A stretch of 64,000 nt of DNA from Clostridia bacterium 41_269. GTDB lineage: Bacteria; Bacillota; DTU086. The DNA lies in contig LGEZ01000008.1 of the NCBI GenBank assembly GCA_001508005.1, positions 1-64,000 of the forward strand. The letters run 5' to 3'. Each line of letters begins with the position of its first letter. Positions within the stretch are counted from its first letter, which is position 1. Made by a program: the position numbers and the translations under genes. Below the pieces are notes generated by a model. The model worked only from the letters and a program-made list of their open reading frames with translations. It was not told where the DNA came from and did no database searches. Below are positions 30,233 to 39,006 of the stretch, piece by piece.

Positions 30233-31267
30233 TTGAAAGAAGGTGGGATCATCAGCAGTTTAAAAGAAGCTCTCTGGTATGAGAAAACTGAAAATAAGCA
30301 TGTAATATGCCGCCTCTGCCCTCATAACTGCCGCATACCGCCTGAAAAAAGGGGAATCTGCGGAGTGAGAAAAAATCTGGACGGAATGCTGGTGGCGGAA
30401 AATTACGGCAGGGCAGGGGCCATAGCAGTGGATCCCATTGAAAAGAAGCCTCTTTATCATTTTTATCCTGGAACCTATGTTCTTTCAGTGGGAGCAAGAG
30501 GATGCAATTTTAAATGCCGTTTCTGTCAGAATTGGGAGTTGGCTCACGGTGAGCCCAGGGAGGTGGATGTATCTCCTCTAGGTTTGATTAATGCTGTTGA
30601 AAGGTACAGAGAATATCATGATGTTGTCGGAATTGCATATACTTATTCAGAGCCTTTAGTCTGGTATGAATTTGTGCTGGACACATCTAAACTTGCAAAA
30701 AAAACTGGTTTGAAAAATGTACTGGTAACTAACGGTTTTATAGAGGAAGCTCCGCTGAAGGAACTTCTTTATTATATTGATGCCATGAACATAGATGTGA
30801 AGGGATTTACTGATGATTTTTACAGAAAAATAGTGAGGGGAGACTACCGCCCAGTGCTGCGGACAGCAGAAATTGCTAAAAGTCAGGGATGCCATGTGGA
30901 AATAACTACCCTTCTTATACCCGGTTTGAATGATTCTGAAAATGAAGTCAAAATGCTTGTGGATTGGATTGCAGAAAAACTTGGGAAGGATACTCCCCTT
31001 CACTTTTCCCGTTATTTCCCCAATTATGAACTTCATTTGGAACCCACACCTTTGGAAACTCTAAAAAAAGCTCGAGAAATTGCCCGACAAAAACTCCTTT
31101 ATGTTTACTTGGGAAATGTTGCAGATAGGGAGGGTGCAGGCACATACTGCCCTAACTGCAGCAGTTTGATAATTGATAGAATGGGATATATGGTAAACTG
31201 TTCGGGTTTGGTGGATGGAAGATGTGCCCTCTGCGGCAAAAAGGCTGATATAGTTACAGATTTGTAG
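30233..31267 (+). CDS. amrS: AmmeMemoRadiSam system radical SAM enzyme
   Basis: A protein of up to 344 residues related to pyruvate formate-lyase activating enzymes. The [4Fe-4S] motif CNFKCRFC has C91, C95 and C98 (numbered from TTG 30233). Four extra cysteines lie near the N-terminus (C26, C29, C33, C43) and a zinc-ribbon-like CPNC...CALC closes the protein. The start is uncertain: TTG 30233 lacks a ribosome-binding site, while AAGGTGGG at 30240-30247 points to ATC at 30251. Confidence 0.9.
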   Translation: MKEGGIISSLKEALWYEKTENKHVICRLCPHNCRIPPEKRGICGVRKNLDGMLVAENYGRAGAIAVDPIEKKPLYHFYPGTYVLSVGARGCNFKCRFCQNWELAHGEPREVDVSPLGLINAVERYREYHDVVGIAYTYSEPLVWYEFVLDTSKLAKKTGLKNVLVTNGFIEEAPLKELLYYIDAMNIDVKGFTDDFYRKIVRGDYRPVLRTAEIAKSQGCHVEITTLLIPGLNDSENEVKMLVDWIAEKLGKDTPLHFSRYFPNYELHLEPTPLETLKKAREIARQKLLYVYLGNVADREGAGTYCPNCSSLIIDRMGYMVNCSGLVDGRCALCGKKADIVTDL

Positions 31268-31294
31268 AGGATCTAGTTTAGGAGGTGCCAAGGA

Positions 31295-32254
31295 GTGGAA
31301 GAATTGATAAAAAGTGCACAGGTCACCCTTAGTGAATGTATGGGTGTAAAAGAAGGTGAAACGGTGCTCATAGTATCCGATGAACCTCTGCGGGAATTGG
31401 GTTTTTTATTTTTTGAAGAGGCAAAAAAAATGGGAACAGAAGCTCTTTATATGGAAATTATCCCTAGGGAAAATCACGGGGTTGAGCCCCCAGATGCTTT
31501 AGCAGAGGCTATGAAAAAAGCCCATGTGGTTCTCCTTGTAACTTCTAAGTCTCTATCTCACACCGTGGCAAGAAAGAATGCATGTAAAGCGGGGGCAAGG
31601 ATAGCCAGTATGCCGGGAATTACCCCTGAAATGATGGCGAGAACTCTTTCAGCTAGCTACAGAGAAATTGCTGAAAATTGTATGAAATATGCAGATTGGC
31701 TTAAAGGGTCCAAGGAAATTCATATTATGAGTCCGGGTGGTACCGATTTAAAATTTTCAGTAAGCGGACGGGAGATACATGCTGATACCGGAATTCTGCA
31801 TTCTCCTGGGGATTTTGGGAATCTTCCTGCTGGTGAGGTTTTTGCTGCTCCTGTGGAAGGTTCTGCTCATGGCATATTGGTTGTGGACGGTTCCATGGCA
31901 GGTATTGGGCTTCTTGAAGAACCCGTAAAAATGGAAGTTAGGGAAGGTTATGTGGTAAACATTGAGGGCGGAGATTCTGCAGAAAAATTGAGAGAAATTT
32001 TGAATCGATATGGTAGGGATTCATATAATATTGCGGAGCTTGGCATAGGTCTTAATCCCCGTGCGGAGATCACTGGTTTTGTTCTCGAAGATGAGAAGGT
32101 TTTGGGTACGGTGCACATAGCCCTTGGGGACAACAGCACTTTTGGAGGAAAGGTCAGTGTGCCCAGCCATTTGGATGGGGTAATACTGAAGCCCACTGTT
32201 GTTGTGGATGGAAAAAAGTTTATGGAAAATGGAAAAATTATTGACTTGGATTAA
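31295..32254 (+). CDS. M29-type (AmpS/AmpT-like) aminopeptidase
   Basis: A 319-residue protein of the thermophilic aminopeptidase family, shorter than the roughly 410 residues of classic AmpS. Metal-site segments are conserved in order: AGEVFAAPVEG, NIAELGIGLNP, GTVHIALGDNSTFGG and SHLDGV. It should release N-terminal residues from peptides using two metal ions. GTG start after GGAGGTG. Its last 234 bases are antisense to the end of the K+ channel gene. Confidence 0.85.
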   Translation: MEELIKSAQVTLSECMGVKEGETVLIVSDEPLRELGFLFFEEAKKMGTEALYMEIIPRENHGVEPPDALAEAMKKAHVVLLVTSKSLSHTVARKNACKAGARIASMPGITPEMMARTLSASYREIAENCMKYADWLKGSKEIHIMSPGGTDLKFSVSGREIHADTGILHSPGDFGNLPAGEVFAAPVEGSAHGILVVDGSMAGIGLLEEPVKMEVREGYVVNIEGGDSAEKLREILNRYGRDSYNIAELGIGLNPRAEITGFVLEDEKVLGTVHIALGDNSTFGGKVSVPSHLDGVILKPTVVVDGKKFMENGKIIDLD

Positions 32255-33283
32255 TAAAGGTTGCAGTATTTTTTGACGGGAAATATAAATCAGATGGTCA
32301 TCTTCTGATATAAGTATATTTTCATCGGGCAGGGGGAGGATTTTGCTGTCTTTATAAAGGGCAAGGAGTATTCCTCCTCTGCTCTTTATATAATTGTAAA
32401 GTTCGCCGTATGTTTTTCCTGCTGTATCATCTTTTGCTGGGGCATCGAAAATGTTTATTCCAGAATCTGTCCTTATGAGGTCATTTAAAAAGTTATAACC
32501 TTTATCGTAAAAATTGCTTCTTGCTAAAAATCTGCTGATCAGGAGGTCGCTTACCACAACTTCATCGGCACCTGCCCGTCTTAAATGGGATTCATTGTTT
32601 GCATCGAGAACTTCAGCAGTTATTTTGACAGAAGGGTTGAGATGCCGAACAGCTAGAGTTGTTAGAACGGAGTGGGAGTCAGAAATGGGCTCTTCGTAAA
32701 TTTCACTGGCAAGAACGATTACAGATTTTGCTTTTTCTACATTTGCTTTTTTTAATGCTTCCTCATCTGCGCAGTCACCATTAATGAAGTATATATTTAG
32801 ATCTTCAAGGGGATTTTCTGGATGACAGCAGACCAAAACAATTTTTGCGTTCTTTTCCTCAGCATGTATCTCTTCAGCTATATTTCTGGCTTTTCTGTTG
32901 TAATTGCAGATAATGTAATGATCTGTTAAATTCAAAGATATTTTCCCCCTTTGACGGTCTATGGCATTTTTAATTATCAGTCCTGCAAGGTATCCAAAGG
33001 TGCCAATCCCGCCGAACATTAGGATGAAACCTACAATCTTACCCCCTGGTGTTGTGGGATATTTGTCTCCGTATCCTACGGTGCTTATAGTTACAAGGGA
33101 CCACCATAGGCCGTCAAAAATGGAATTGAACTGCCTGTTTGTTTCATGCTCAAAAAAATAAATTCCTACGGTGCTGAATATTAAAAGAATAGCTAAGATA
33201 AGAAAGGCTTTTGCGTATTTAATATTTTTAATGTAATTAAAGAAATTTTTTATTTGATTTTTTAGCTTAATCATCTCATTCAC
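32021..33283 (-). CDS. Two-helix K+ channel with RCK/TrkA domains
   Basis: A 420-residue predicted potassium channel. Two membrane helices (about 25-44 and 82-106) flank the selectivity filter TVGYGD (68-73). A TrkA-N/RCK nucleotide-binding domain follows (from about 120), then a TrkA-C domain ending near ISRQK (338). The final 82 residues are unlike the family and run antisense through the aminopeptidase 3' end, as if the original stop was lost. GTG 33283 is used; ATG 33274 is an alternative; neither has a strong ribosome-binding site. Confidence 0.87.
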   Translation of the reverse strand: MNEMIKLKNQIKNFFNYIKNIKYAKAFLILAILLIFSTVGIYFFEHETNRQFNSIFDGLWWSLVTISTVGYGDKYPTTPGGKIVGFILMFGGIGTFGYLAGLIIKNAIDRQRGKISLNLTDHYIICNYNRKARNIAEEIHAEEKNAKIVLVCCHPENPLEDLNIYFINGDCADEEALKKANVEKAKSVIVLASEIYEEPISDSHSVLTTLAVRHLNPSVKITAEVLDANNESHLRRAGADEVVVSDLLISRFLARSNFYDKGYNFLNDLIRTDSGINIFDAPAKDDTAGKTYGELYNYIKSRGGILLALYKDSKILPLPDENILISEDDHLIYISRQKILQPLLIQVNNFSIFHKLFSIHNNSGLQYYPIQMAGHTDLSSKSAVVPKGYVHRTQNLLIFENKTSDLRTGIKTYAKLRNII

Positions 33284-33380
33284 AACATTTTTTATTTTTA
33301 AAATTATTTCTATTTTATGTTAAATGTTCCTGCGCAATAAATATTTTTTTGTCTTATAATCAAATCTCCTTCCTTTAGTC

Positions 33381-33436
33381 CTTCACTCACTTCAGTGACC
33401 TCCTCCCACCCCTGAAAAGGGGGTGGGCTTCTCCTT
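33381..33436 (-). ncRNA. Possible right-end hairpins / omega-RNA scaffold 3' part
   Basis: Just past the tnpB stop, CCCACCCC (33405-33412) pairs with GGGGTGGG (33420-33427), and TCAC/GTGA around TTCA forms a second small stem near 33387-33398. TnpB guide RNAs overlap the gene's 3' end and end at the element border. Structure and position fit, but no expression or border evidence exists. Confidence 0.4.
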
Positions 33437-34674
33437 TTATCGAGGAAAGCTTACGCGGATGCAGGGATTGCTCCCCAGCAACCGCGCAGCGGCCTCCCTC
33501 TCCGGGGGCTTGAGTTCGGGCCGGTCCAGCCCTACGGCCTGATCACGGCTAAGGCCAAGCCCTCTCTCCAAGATGACCAGGGCGGCGTTCACGTCCCTGT
33601 CGCACTCCCACCCGCAGTCGCACTTGATTATCCTGTCCGACAGGGAGAGTTCGTGCTGCTTCCCACAGGCGTAGCACTCCCGCGTGGTAGGCTCAGACCT
33701 CCCCACGACGACAGGCACCTCGAGGCTGGTCCTCAACCTCGACTTCAGTCCGCCTATCCCCGAGGAGTGGACCTGCCCGCCGAAGAGTGCCGCCCACCCC
33801 TTCTTCACGCAGTCGTCCTGGAACACCACTTTCTCGTAGAGCCTGAGAAACGCCAGGACCTTGTTCTGCGCATCTCTGCGCCTGTTGTTTAGCCTCTCGT
33901 ATTCCCTTCTCAAAAGGAACCAGACCTTTTTTCCGTTTTTAAACCCCTTCTTCGTTCTGTGGAGCTTCCTCTGGAGCCGCTTCAGCCTGGGTGTCTCATG
34001 TACCTCGAAGTCTATCTTGATCCCGTTGGACAGGGTCAGTTTCGAGTCAATACCAAAGTCTACCCCCACTGCTTCGCCAACCGGTTTACGAAGGAAATGT
34101 TCCCTAGGGAGGTAGCAGGTCACATGGAGGTAGTACCCGCTGGGCTTGCGCACCAGCACGGCGTTCGCCATCTCCGCGCCGGGAGGTATCTGGTGGATCC
34201 CCAGGACGCGGAACTCCCCCAGCTTCTGTATCCTCACCTTATTCCGAGCAAAGTCCAGGCCGTAGGTCACGCCGCACTGTTTCAGGGGAATCGAGTTGAC
34301 GAACCTCTTGGGCCGAAGCCGCCCCACTTTGTAGCCGTTTTCTTTCAGCCTTCCGAGTGCCCGGAGGTTGTCCTTTAGCCGGTCCGCTATCTCCTGCTTG
34401 ACCTGGGAGCCGAGGACGGTGAGAGTTCTCTCCTCAAAAACTTCTCCCACCTTGACTTCTACCGTGCTTATCTTGTTGGCGGGTATATTGAGCCTTCCTG
34501 TGTCCGACACCAGCCAGTTATACAGCCACTTGGCTTCCGCAAAAGCCTTCTTGAGGAGCTCTTCTTTCCTTCTGGATAGGTTCTGGAGCTTCAGCTGGTA
34601 GACAGCGGGCCTCTGGGCCTTCCGCCGCTCTCTTGTCTCCCGGAGGTATTCTTTATCCGCTCCGCCCTGGTCAT
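33437..34674 (-). pseudogene. tnpB: TnpB (RNA-guided nuclease of IS200/IS605), frameshifted
   Basis: Starting at ATG 34674 the protein reads MTRAERIK, then loses frame near 34651; the other frame carries on as EYLRETRERRKAQ and runs to 33437. Intact it would be about 412 residues. RuvC-I (GVDFGIDSKLTLSNG), a CYAC...CDC zinc finger and RuvC-III (DRDVNAALVIL) are seen. RuvC-II reads FQDD where many TnpBs have a glutamate. Without the first part the frame opens only at GTG 34510 (357 residues). Probably inactive. Confidence 0.82.
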
Positions 34675-34679
34675 ATTTC

Positions 34680-35035
34680 TTACTTCCCCTTCTGGTCTTC
34701 GATGTACTTCCGGATGGTTTCTTCCGATATGTGCCCCACCGACTCGCAGTAGTACGACCTCGTCCACAGGGAAGGGAGACGGCTCTTCAAAAACGGAAAC
34801 TCTTCTCTCAGCACCCTGGAGGTGTAGCCTTTTAGCTGCTGGACAATGAAGTGGGGCTGTTGGTGGGAGTGGTTTTCACAAACAGGTGCACATGGTCCGG
34901 CATGACCTCCATTTGTACGATTTCCACTTCAATTTCCCGGGCTTTCTGAAGCAGCAGCTCCTTCAGCCGCTCCGCCACTTCACCCACCAGAACCCTGCTA
35001 CGGTACTTGGGGCACCAGGGAAACCGCCTTTCATC
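34680..35035 (-). pseudogene. tnpA: TnpA (Y1 HUH transposase), N-truncated and frameshifted
   Basis: The reading WCPKYRSRVLVGEVAERLKE leads to the HUH motif in MPDHVHLFV, breaks at a run of four C (complement of 34853-34856) and resumes in another frame as HFIVQQLKGYTSRVLREEF, reaching the tyrosine segment RSYYCESVG and a TAA at 34680. A TAG precedes the conserved part, so the N-terminus is also lost. It cannot make an active transposase. Confidence 0.83.
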
Positions 35036-35159
35036 CTAATGCTGTTCGCTGCCCAAACTGCACCTCTGATTTAAATGAAAAAAGTTGAAAAAGTTAATGG
35101 GATGCTTTTTTAAAAAGAAGGTATTTCTATTTATTTGTAGAATAATTACTTCGGAGTTT

Positions 35160-35289
35160 AGAGCTGCCATGAAGGCAGCTTTTCAGGTGCAGCAGCAAAA
35201 ATCTTTTTGAATAATGGGAATAGGACCATTGGAGGTCATATGTGAGCCTAGAAGGGCTTATGTATGGCTTTTTTGTTTTTTAAAAAGCC
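35160..35289 (+). promoter_or_regulatory. Structured leader upstream of cbiM
   Basis: The spacer between the IS remnant and cbiM holds AGCTGCC/GGCAGCT (35162-35168 with 35174-35180, then TTTT), GACC/GGTC (35224-35237), AGCC/GGCT (35245-35258) and GGCTTTTT/AAAAAGCC (35266-35273 with 35282-35289). This density of stems suggests an attenuator or riboswitch. I could not match the B12 or NiCo riboswitch consensus. Bases 35061-35159 show nothing recognisable. Confidence 0.4.
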
Positions 35290-35338
35290 TTGATTTTGAA
35301 TAGATGTCAAAAATTTGCTTGTAGAGGAGGTTGGTTAA

Positions 35339-36004
35339 ATGCATATTCCTGATGGATTTTTGGATGTAAAAACATGGACAGCTACTGGAGCAGTTTCAGC
35401 TGCAGCCCTGGGATATGGATTGAAGAAAACCAGGGAGGTGCTGACGGATAAGCAGGTGCCCCTTCTAGGAGCTGTTTCTGCATTTATTTTTGCAGCCCAA
35501 ATGGTGAATTTCCCCATTGCAGGGGGAACTTCGGGGCATCTCATAGGGGGTGTTCTGGCAGCGGTACTTTTCGGTCCGTGGGCTGCAGTGATAATAATGT
35601 CCGTTATTCTGGTTTTGCAGTGCCTCATTTTTCTTGATGGGGGTTTAACGGCCCTGGGTGCCAATGTCCTTAATATGGCAGTTATAGCACCGCTCAGCGG
35701 TTATTATGCTTACAGCCTGCTAAAAAAAGTTTTGAAAGGCAGAAGGGGAGAAACCATTGCTGTTTTTACTGCCTCGTGGCTTTCTGTTGTCCTGGCTGCT
35801 GCTGCCGCTTCGCTGGAGTTGGCGGTATCTGGCACCGCACCCTTGGGCATTACCCTCACAGCAATGCTTGTATGGCATGCTATCATCGGCGTGGGTGAAG
35901 GGCTGATTACGGCAGCTGTGGTTGGGTATCTTGAAAGAATGGGCATAGGGGCAGGGGATTCTGCTGATTTTGAAATAGGTGGGGGTGAAGCTGTTGAAAA
36001 ATAA
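35339..36004 (+). CDS. cbiM: Cobalt/nickel ECF transporter S component CbiM
   Basis: A 221-residue membrane protein with the invariant N-terminus MHIPDGFLD, whose amino group, histidine and nearby residues bind Co2+ or Ni2+. About six to seven helices follow. It is the substrate-specific part of a group I ECF importer feeding cobalamin or nickel enzymes. GAGGAGG precedes the ATG. Cobalt versus nickel cannot be decided from sequence. Confidence 0.93.
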   Translation: MHIPDGFLDVKTWTATGAVSAAALGYGLKKTREVLTDKQVPLLGAVSAFIFAAQMVNFPIAGGTSGHLIGGVLAAVLFGPWAAVIIMSVILVLQCLIFLDGGLTALGANVLNMAVIAPLSGYYAYSLLKKVLKGRRGETIAVFTASWLSVVLAAAAASLELAVSGTAPLGITLTAMLVWHAIIGVGEGLITAAVVGYLERMGIGAGDSADFEIGGGEAVEK

Positions 36005-36278
36005 AGCTGTTTTTATATTTCTTCTTGCTCTGGTTGTTGCTGCTTTACTTTCCCCGTGGGCATCGCCCAATCCCGATGGACTGGAAAAAACTGCAGAGGA
36101 TTTGGGCTTCTCAGAGGCTGCCGTTGAGATTATGAGCGCCCCGATACCGGATTATATCTTTCCCGGCATAGAAAATGAGAGGTTGGCTACTGCTGCGGCA
36201 GGCATAGTAGGGACCCTGCTTACCTTTGCCGTTGTGTTGGGAATAGGTAAACTTGTATCAGGTGGAAGAATTAAATAA
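35979..36278 (+). CDS. cbiN: Cobalt/nickel transport protein CbiN-like (PDGLE domain)
   Basis: A protein of about 97-99 residues with helices at both ends and SPNPDGLEKTAEDLGF between them, the PDGLE signature. It assists CbiM in metal uptake. It overlaps cbiM by 26 bases; GTG 35979 and GTG 35985 are both possible starts. Confidence 0.9.
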   Translation: MGVKLLKNKAVFIFLLALVVAALLSPWASPNPDGLEKTAEDLGFSEAAVEIMSAPIPDYIFPGIENERLATAAAGIVGTLLTFAVVLGIGKLVSGGRIK

Positions 36279-36302
36279 CCTAAATAAAAAGCGGTGGTTT
36301 TT

Positions 36303-37079
36303 ATGGGGTACAAAAAAAAGGAAGGCAGTGGAGCCTTCATTTTTAAATGGGATCCCAGGGTAAAGATTGCTGCGCTGTTTGTTTATCTGGTTTTTTCCCT
36401 TCAAGCTGAAAGGATTCTGCCCCTATTACTTTCTTTGGGTTTTGTGGTTCTTTTGGCTCTGTTGGGAAGAGTTTCCCTTTGGGAATTTATCCGTAGGCTG
36501 TCCCTGCTGATTTTGTTTGGAGGCTTTCTGCTGATTTTTTATCCCTTTTTAGTGCCGGGGCAGGAGATTTTTGCTGTGAATTTGGGGCCCCTGGGGGCTG
36601 ATGCAAGCCTTGAGGGGTTTTATAGAGGGGTTGTTTTGCTGCTGCGCCTGGCTGTTTCCCTTGCTGTTCTGACGGTGCTCTTGGTTTCCACGGGACCTGT
36701 AAATATTTTTAAGGCGCTTGAGGATCTGAGGGTTCCTGGACTTTTTCTGCGCACTGCGGAATTTACTTTGCGCTATTTTTATCTGTGTACCGATGAGCTT
36801 AAAACTATGATCACTGCCCAGAAAGCTCGAGGATTTGAGCCAGCAAAAAGCCTTTTAAACATTTTTACCATGAACACCCTTTCCCATCTCATCGGAATGC
36901 TTTTTCTGCGTACCTATAAACGGGGAGAGAGGGTATATACGGCTATGCTTTCCAGGGGATATACTGGGGAATTTTATACCCTTTCTTCTTTTAGTCCCCA
37001 AATATCTGACTATCTGCTGGGTGTGCTGGTTTCGGCAGCAGGAATAGCAATTTTTCTCTTTGATAAGGGGGCTGTCTGA
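36303..37079 (+). CDS. cbiQ: Cobalt/nickel ECF transporter coupling subunit CbiQ
   Basis: A 258-residue membrane protein of the EcfT/CbiQ family: KWDPRVKIAALF near the start and the coupling motifs AQKARGF and AMLSRGYTG. It transmits ATPase movement to CbiM. I chose ATG 36303 because GGTGG lies 5 bases before it; the GTG at 36294 is part of that site. Its TGA overlaps the cbiO start. Confidence 0.92.
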   Translation: MGYKKKEGSGAFIFKWDPRVKIAALFVYLVFSLQAERILPLLLSLGFVVLLALLGRVSLWEFIRRLSLLILFGGFLLIFYPFLVPGQEIFAVNLGPLGADASLEGFYRGVVLLLRLAVSLAVLTVLLVSTGPVNIFKALEDLRVPGLFLRTAEFTLRYFYLCTDELKTMITAQKARGFEPAKSLLNIFTMNTLSHLIGMLFLRTYKRGERVYTAMLSRGYTGEFYTLSSFSPQISDYLLGVLVSAAGIAIFLFDKGAV

Positions 37080-37924
37080 TGCCTTATGAAAAATATGCAG
37101 TGGAGATAAAAAATCTTTTTTATACCTATCCTGGTGGGGTTGAGGCTTTAAAGGGCTTGTCTGTCAGAGTTCCTTTGAATTCAAAAACAGCACTTTTAGG
37201 ACCCAATGGTGCTGGGAAAACCACCCTTATTTTCCATTTGAATGGGATTTTTCTCCCCCAGAAGGGAGAAGTTTATGTTTTGGGGCAGGAAGTCAGCAGA
37301 AAAACAGAGAAGGAGCTTAAAACAAAGGTGGGTTTAGTTTTTCAGGATCCCGATGATCAGCTTTTTGCTCCCACTGTGTGGGAAGATGCAGCCTTTGGCC
37401 CCCTTAATATGGGGCTTAAAAGGGATGAGGTGGAAAAAAGAGTGGAGGAAGCCCTTAAACAGGTGGGGGCTTACGAATTGAAGGACAGGCCTCCGTACAT
37501 GCTCAGCTACGGAGAGAAAAAGCGTGCGGCCATAGCGGGTGTCCTTGCAATGGATCCGGAAATTATCGTCCTGGATGAGCCCTGGGCTTTTCTTGATCCT
37601 TTGGGGCAGGAGCAGATAGGGGACATTTTAACCCGGCTTCATGAAAAGGGAAAGACTATAATTTTAGCCACTCACGATGTGGATTTTGCCGCTCAGTGGG
37701 CTGATTGGGTAATTGTAATAAGGGACGGCATGCTGGTGGCTGAAGGGGAGCCTTCCCTATTAACTGAAGAAGGGGTTGTATTCCGTGGTGGGTTAAGGTA
37801 TCCTCTAATTACCCGGCTTTTTAAAGAAGCAAAATTAATGGAGGGGGATAAGCTGCCGTACACGCTTGATCAGGGAATTGAAATAATCAGAAAGCTACTA
37901 GAAGAAGGCTTAAGGCAAAATTGA
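37079..37924 (+). CDS. cbiO: Cobalt/nickel ECF transporter ATPase CbiO
   Basis: A 281-residue ABC ATPase with Walker A GPNGAGKT (41-48), FQDPDDQLFAPTVWEDAAFG after it, and Walker B IIVLDEPW. The signature reads LSYGEKKR instead of LSGGQ, a variant common in CbiO proteins. It powers the CbiMNQ complex as a homodimer. Confidence 0.93.
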   Translation: MPYEKYAVEIKNLFYTYPGGVEALKGLSVRVPLNSKTALLGPNGAGKTTLIFHLNGIFLPQKGEVYVLGQEVSRKTEKELKTKVGLVFQDPDDQLFAPTVWEDAAFGPLNMGLKRDEVEKRVEEALKQVGAYELKDRPPYMLSYGEKKRAAIAGVLAMDPEIIVLDEPWAFLDPLGQEQIGDILTRLHEKGKTIILATHDVDFAAQWADWVIVIRDGMLVAEGEPSLLTEEGVVFRGGLRYPLITRLFKEAKLMEGDKLPYTLDQGIEIIRKLLEEGLRQN

Positions 37925-37975
37925 GCTGCTGTGTTCAAATCAAAAAGAAAAGATTTTTTCGGGGGTTTTTGAGTA

Positions 37976-38674
37976 ATGGGTGTGGACAGTCTCCTTAGAT
38001 TGAAAGGTATGGACTTAAAAAAAGGTTTTTTAGATGGGGTCCCCATAGCTTTGGGATATTGGCCCGTTGCCATGGCCTACGGTCTTTTGGCCAAGTCCGT
38101 AGGCCTCGATTTTTTTGAATGTACGTCCATGTCTTTAATGGTTTTTGCCGGTGCCAGCCAGTTCATGGCTTTAAATTTTATTGCTTCAGGGGTCGGCATA
38201 GGAGAAATCACAGCGGCTGTTTTTCTGGTTAACCTGCGCCATTTTTTAATGAGTTTATCTCTGTCTCCTAAGATGCTTACCCAGCACCGAGGAGTTAGGG
38301 CAGTTTTAAGTTTTGGGATAACCGATGAGACCTTTGCTGTGGCAAGCATAAAGGAGAAATATCTAAGTTCCAGTTATTTAGCAGGGTTGGAGTTTATTTC
38401 CTATGGTTCCTGGGTTGTGGGCTCTGCTGCCGGCTATGCCGCAGGGGCATTTTTAACGGAAACTCTTCAGGAAAGCATGGGAATTGCACTTTATGCCATG
38501 TTTATAGGGCTTTTAGTTCCTTTAACCAAAAAATCCAGAAAGGCCCTTTATATTGGTGTTCTTGCGGGGATGCTGAATGGAATTTTAGGCTTATTTATAA
38601 GTAGGGGATGGGCAGTTATTGTTGCATCGGTTTTGGCTGCGTTGATGGTTCCAAAAAAGGGAAAGGAGGAATAA
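37976..38674 (+). CDS. azlC: AzlC-family branched-chain amino acid exporter, large subunit
   Basis: A 232-residue membrane protein with the AzlC pattern (FLDGVPIALGYWPVAMAYG, then FAGASQFMALNFIASG and LVNLRHFLMSLSLSP). With AzlD it exports branched-chain amino acids or related compounds. It starts 51 bases after cbiO and may share its transcript. Confidence 0.9.
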   Translation: MGVDSLLRLKGMDLKKGFLDGVPIALGYWPVAMAYGLLAKSVGLDFFECTSMSLMVFAGASQFMALNFIASGVGIGEITAAVFLVNLRHFLMSLSLSPKMLTQHRGVRAVLSFGITDETFAVASIKEKYLSSSYLAGLEFISYGSWVVGSAAGYAAGAFLTETLQESMGIALYAMFIGLLVPLTKKSRKALYIGVLAGMLNGILGLFISRGWAVIVASVLAALMVPKKGKEE

Positions 38675-38678
38675 AGCT

Positions 38679-38984
38679 TTGGGAGATAGATACCTTTTAT
38701 TTTTTCTCATGGGTCTGGCTACATATATTCCCAGAGCTCTGCCCTTTGTTTTTCTTACAGAGTCAAAAATGCCTTCTTTTTTAAAAAGATTCCTTGATAA
38801 CATCCCCTCTGCCATTTTAGGTGCCCTAATCTTTCCTGGGGTGCTTTATTCAGCGGGAGAAGTATATTTTGGCATTATTGGAGGAATAGTTTCCCTGATC
38901 ATGGCTTTTTTTGAGCTTAATCTTGTTTTGGTGGTTGCAGGATCCATTGGAGCTGTTTATTTTGCAAAGCTTTTACTTTTATAA
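38679..38984 (+). CDS. azlD: AzlD-family exporter small subunit
   Basis: A 101-residue protein with about four helices (FLMGLATYIPRALPFVFL at the start), partner of AzlC. TTG start behind AAAGGAGG that lies in the end of azlC. Confidence 0.9.
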   Translation: MGDRYLLFFLMGLATYIPRALPFVFLTESKMPSFLKRFLDNIPSAILGALIFPGVLYSAGEVYFGIIGGIVSLIMAFFELNLVLVVAGSIGAVYFAKLLLL

Positions 38985-39006
38985 CTTTTTCTATTCCCAT
39001 TTTGTA

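Larger units (their letters stand above)
33360..35060 (-). mobile_element. Degenerate IS200/IS605-family element (tnpA-tnpB)
   Basis: A remnant with Y1 transposase tnpA followed by tnpB, both on the minus strand and both frameshifted. Base composition is clearly richer in G+C than the flanks, which suggests transfer from another genome. The tnpB-distal end has two hairpins as expected of an IS605 right end. Exact ends are not defined: this family makes no target duplication. Confidence 0.85.

Noticed and set aside
33653..34601. Several plus-strand frames across the IS element
   Set aside because: They are antisense to tnpB, in a G+C-rich stretch with few stops; the minus-strand reading carries RuvC and zinc-finger motifs.
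35041..35338. Cobalamin riboswitch before cbiM
   Set aside because: The B12-box and other conserved blocks are not recognisable, so only a structured leader is claimed.
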